From Ardenticatena maritima (GTDB taxonomy: Bacteria > Chloroflexota > Anaerolineae > Ardenticatenales > Ardenticatenaceae), in NCBI RefSeq assembly GCF_001306175.1, contig NZ_LGKN01000004.1, positions 186,001 to 250,000 of the forward strand: DNA of 64,000 nucleotides, written 5' to 3'. The notes below the pieces were generated by a model. That model did no database searches, was not told the origin of the DNA, and worked only from the letters and a program-made list of their open reading frames with translations. Of this stretch, positions 62,392-64,000 are shown one piece after another. A program made the translations under genes and the position numbers. Each line of letters begins with the position of its first letter. Position 1 is the stretch's first letter.

Positions 62392-64000
62392 GTGAGCGAA
62401 CCAATTCAAGCCTACTGCATGAAATGCAAAACCAAGCGGGAAATGCGTGACCCGCAACCCGTTTTCACCGAAAACGGGCGTCCCGCCACACGCGGCACGT
62501 GCCCCGTGTGCGGCACAACCCTTTTTCGCATGGGGGCAACCCCCGCCCATGAAGGGTTGACACCGCCGCCCCCCAAACCTACCACGAAAAAGGAAAAAAA
62601 GGCGTCGCGCAAACGACGCAGTACCACATCGGCAACCTCAGGGGAGAAAAGCGGCGCCCAACAGGGCAAGGGCAACAAACTCGTCATCGTTGAATCGCCC
62701 GCCAAAGCCCGCACCATTGGCAAATACCTGGGGCGCGGCTACACCGTGCGCGCCTCGCTTGGGCACGTGCGCGACCTGCTCAAATCGCAGTTAAGCGTGG
62801 ACATCGAAAACAATTTTGAACCGACCTACCGCGTGCCCAACGAAAAACGGGCGCTCGTCAAGGAACTGAAAAGCGCCGCCCAAAAAGCATCCGAAATCTA
62901 TCTCGCCACCGACCCCGACCGCGAAGGGGAAGCCATCGCGTGGCATTTGCTGGAAAGCATGGACGTGCCCCAAGAACGCGCGCGGCGTGTTGTCTTCCAC
63001 GAAATCACCAAGAACGCCATTCAGGAAGCGTTCCAGCACCCGCGCCAGATTGACATGCAATTGGTGAACGCCCAACAGGCGCGCCGCATCCTCGACCGCC
63101 TGGTGGGCTACCAGATCAGCCCTCTGCTCTGGCGCAACGTGCGCAGTCGCCTCAGCGCGGGGCGTGTGCAGAGCGTTGCCCTGCGCATGGTTGTTGAACG
63201 TGAGCGCGAGATTCGCGCCTTCACGCCCGAAGAATACTGGACAATCGAAGCGTTCTTTGCGCAAATGAGCACGCGCGGGCAAGACCCCCGCCCCTCGTTC
63301 AAAGCCAAATTGGTGCGCGTGAACGGCAAAGAGCCACACCTGCCCAACGCCGACGCCGCCCAAGCCATTCTCAACGCCTTGCAAGGGGCGCAGTATGTCA
63401 TCACCGACGTGCGCCAAAAACAGCGCCGACGCCGCCCTTCCGCCCCCTTCACCACCAGCACCATGCAACAGGAAGCCAGCCGTCGGCTTGGCTTTGGCGC
63501 GCGCAAAACCATGCAAATCGCCCAGCAACTCTACGAAGGCATTGACATCGGCGATGGCGTCGTGGGTCTCATCACCTACATGCGTACCGACAGCGTGAAC
63601 GTCAGCCGCGAAGCCCAAGCCGAAGCCCGCGACTACATTCACAAAACGTTTGGCGAAACCTACGTCCCCGCCAAGCCGCCTGTCTACAAAACACGCGCCA
63701 AGCAAGCGCAAGAAGCGCACGAAGCCATCCGTCCCACATCGGTCTGGCGCACGCCCGACTCTATCAAACAATACCTCTCGCGCGACCAGTACCGCCTGTA
63801 TGAACTCATTTGGAAGCGCTTCGTCGCCAGCCAAATGGCGCCCGCCATTCTCGACACCACGTCGGTGGACATCGTCGCCGATACCGAAGGGCGCGTACCC
63901 GCCGACGCCGAACAGGTGGACGAAACCCTGCGCGCCGCCCTCGCCCGCAACCCGGCGTACCTCTTCCGGGCAAGCGGCTCGGTGGTGCGCTTCCCCGGCT
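62392..64000 (+). CDS. topA: DNA topoisomerase I with N-terminal zinc ribbon, N-terminal part
   Basis: The frame is open to the end of the window (536 codons seen). It begins with a zinc-ribbon domain (YCMKCKTKREM and CPVCGTTLFRMG; DUF5679-like), a Lys/Arg-rich linker, then the topoisomerase core from about residue 97: the Toprim pattern LVIVESPAKARTIGKYLG and DPDREGEAIAWHL, and the active tyrosine in GLITYMRTDS near residue 400. TopA relaxes negative supercoils. The likely start is GTG 62392, about 10 bases after AAGG; GTG 62383 and ATG 62419 are alternatives, but the latter would cut the zinc ribbon. Confidence 0.93.
   Translation, partial: MSEPIQAYCMKCKTKREMRDPQPVFTENGRPATRGTCPVCGTTLFRMGATPAHEGLTPPPPKPTTKKEKKASRKRRSTTSATSGEKSGAQQGKGNKLVIVESPAKARTIGKYLGRGYTVRASLGHVRDLLKSQLSVDIENNFEPTYRVPNEKRALVKELKSAAQKASEIYLATDPDREGEAIAWHLLESMDVPQERARRVVFHEITKNAIQEAFQHPRQIDMQLVNAQQARRILDRLVGYQISPLLWRNVRSRLSAGRVQSVALRMVVEREREIRAFTPEEYWTIEAFFAQMSTRGQDPRPSFKAKLVRVNGKEPHLPNADAAQAILNALQGAQYVITDVRQKQRRRRPSAPFTTSTMQQEASRRLGFGARKTMQIAQQLYEGIDIGDGVVGLITYMRTDSVNVSREAQAEARDYIHKTFGETYVPAKPPVYKTRAKQAQEAHEAIRPTSVWRTPDSIKQYLSRDQYRLYELIWKRFVASQMAPAILDTTSVDIVADTEGRVPADAEQVDETLRAALARNPAYLFRASGSVVRFPG

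Overview
The window is a 64 kb piece of a G+C-rich (roughly 60%) bacterial chromosome, densely packed with housekeeping operons. I see no tRNA or rRNA genes, no insertion sequences, no CRISPR array and no phage genes. The gene content suggests a member of the Chloroflexota, possibly near Ardenticatenia or Anaerolineae: a TopA with an N-terminal zinc ribbon, a UPF0182 membrane protein, a fused E1 alpha/beta dehydrogenase, a CpXC-domain protein, several LmbE/Nudix/MazG-type genes and secreted proteins with a C-terminal membrane anchor. This placement is inferred from gene content and was not tested with a phylogeny.

Layout. 1-4.0 kb (+): sugar and envelope genes (PfkB kinase end, galE, GT4 glycosyltransferase, gnd). 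4.1-10.9 kb: a lipoprotein, the fused E1, a PIG-L deacetylase and the UPF0182 protein, separated by clear hairpin terminators. 11.1-19.0 kb (+): a long, tightly coupled run of nnrE, a frame-broken Nudix gene, mgsA, a PfkB-subtilase-CBM48 fusion, a threonine-synthase homologue, a small membrane protein, fabF and rnc. It starts from a good promoter preceded by phased TGTGGGATA repeats. 19-21.3 kb: a large surface protein with an AT-rich upstream region. 21.7-29.5 kb (+): glyA, an MFS transporter, a MazG-like gene, an alpha/beta hydrolase, msrA, a sugar-isomerase-like gene, a PH-domain membrane protein and an unknown anchored protein.

29.5-33.1 kb (-): an L,D-transpeptidase, a secreted anchored protein, an HprK-like P-loop protein (frame-broken) and an Fn3-like membrane protein. 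33.2-37.2 kb (-): a sulfur-transfer and cysteine cluster (rhodanese, ubiquitin-like sulfur carrier, rhodanese-E1 activating enzyme, cysteine synthase) behind a leader of about 370 nt with extensive potential RNA structure. 37.2-43.9 kb (-): a two-part SUF iron-sulfur assembly locus (sufC-B-D, then sufU2-sufS-sufU-Rieske-sufT-like), with a strong promoter and a palindromic operator candidate ahead of sufC. 43.9-51.9 kb (-): a cNMP/HD-GYP protein, purH, and hisE-I-F-A-H-B with an alkyltransferase-like gene inserted and a CpXC protein upstream. 52-64 kb: YihY, FabL, two Nudix proteins, a six-repeat secreted protein, an acyl-CoA dehydrogenase, dprA, manC and the start of topA.

The most unusual items are the cytosolic-looking kinase-protease-glycogen-binding fusion (12950-15556), the structured leader of the sulfur operon (36767-37170), the CysO-like sulfur carrier that ends one residue past its GG, and two genes that each regain an intact frame if a single C or G is added to a homopolymer. 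The last point suggests base-calling undercalls or contingency tracts.
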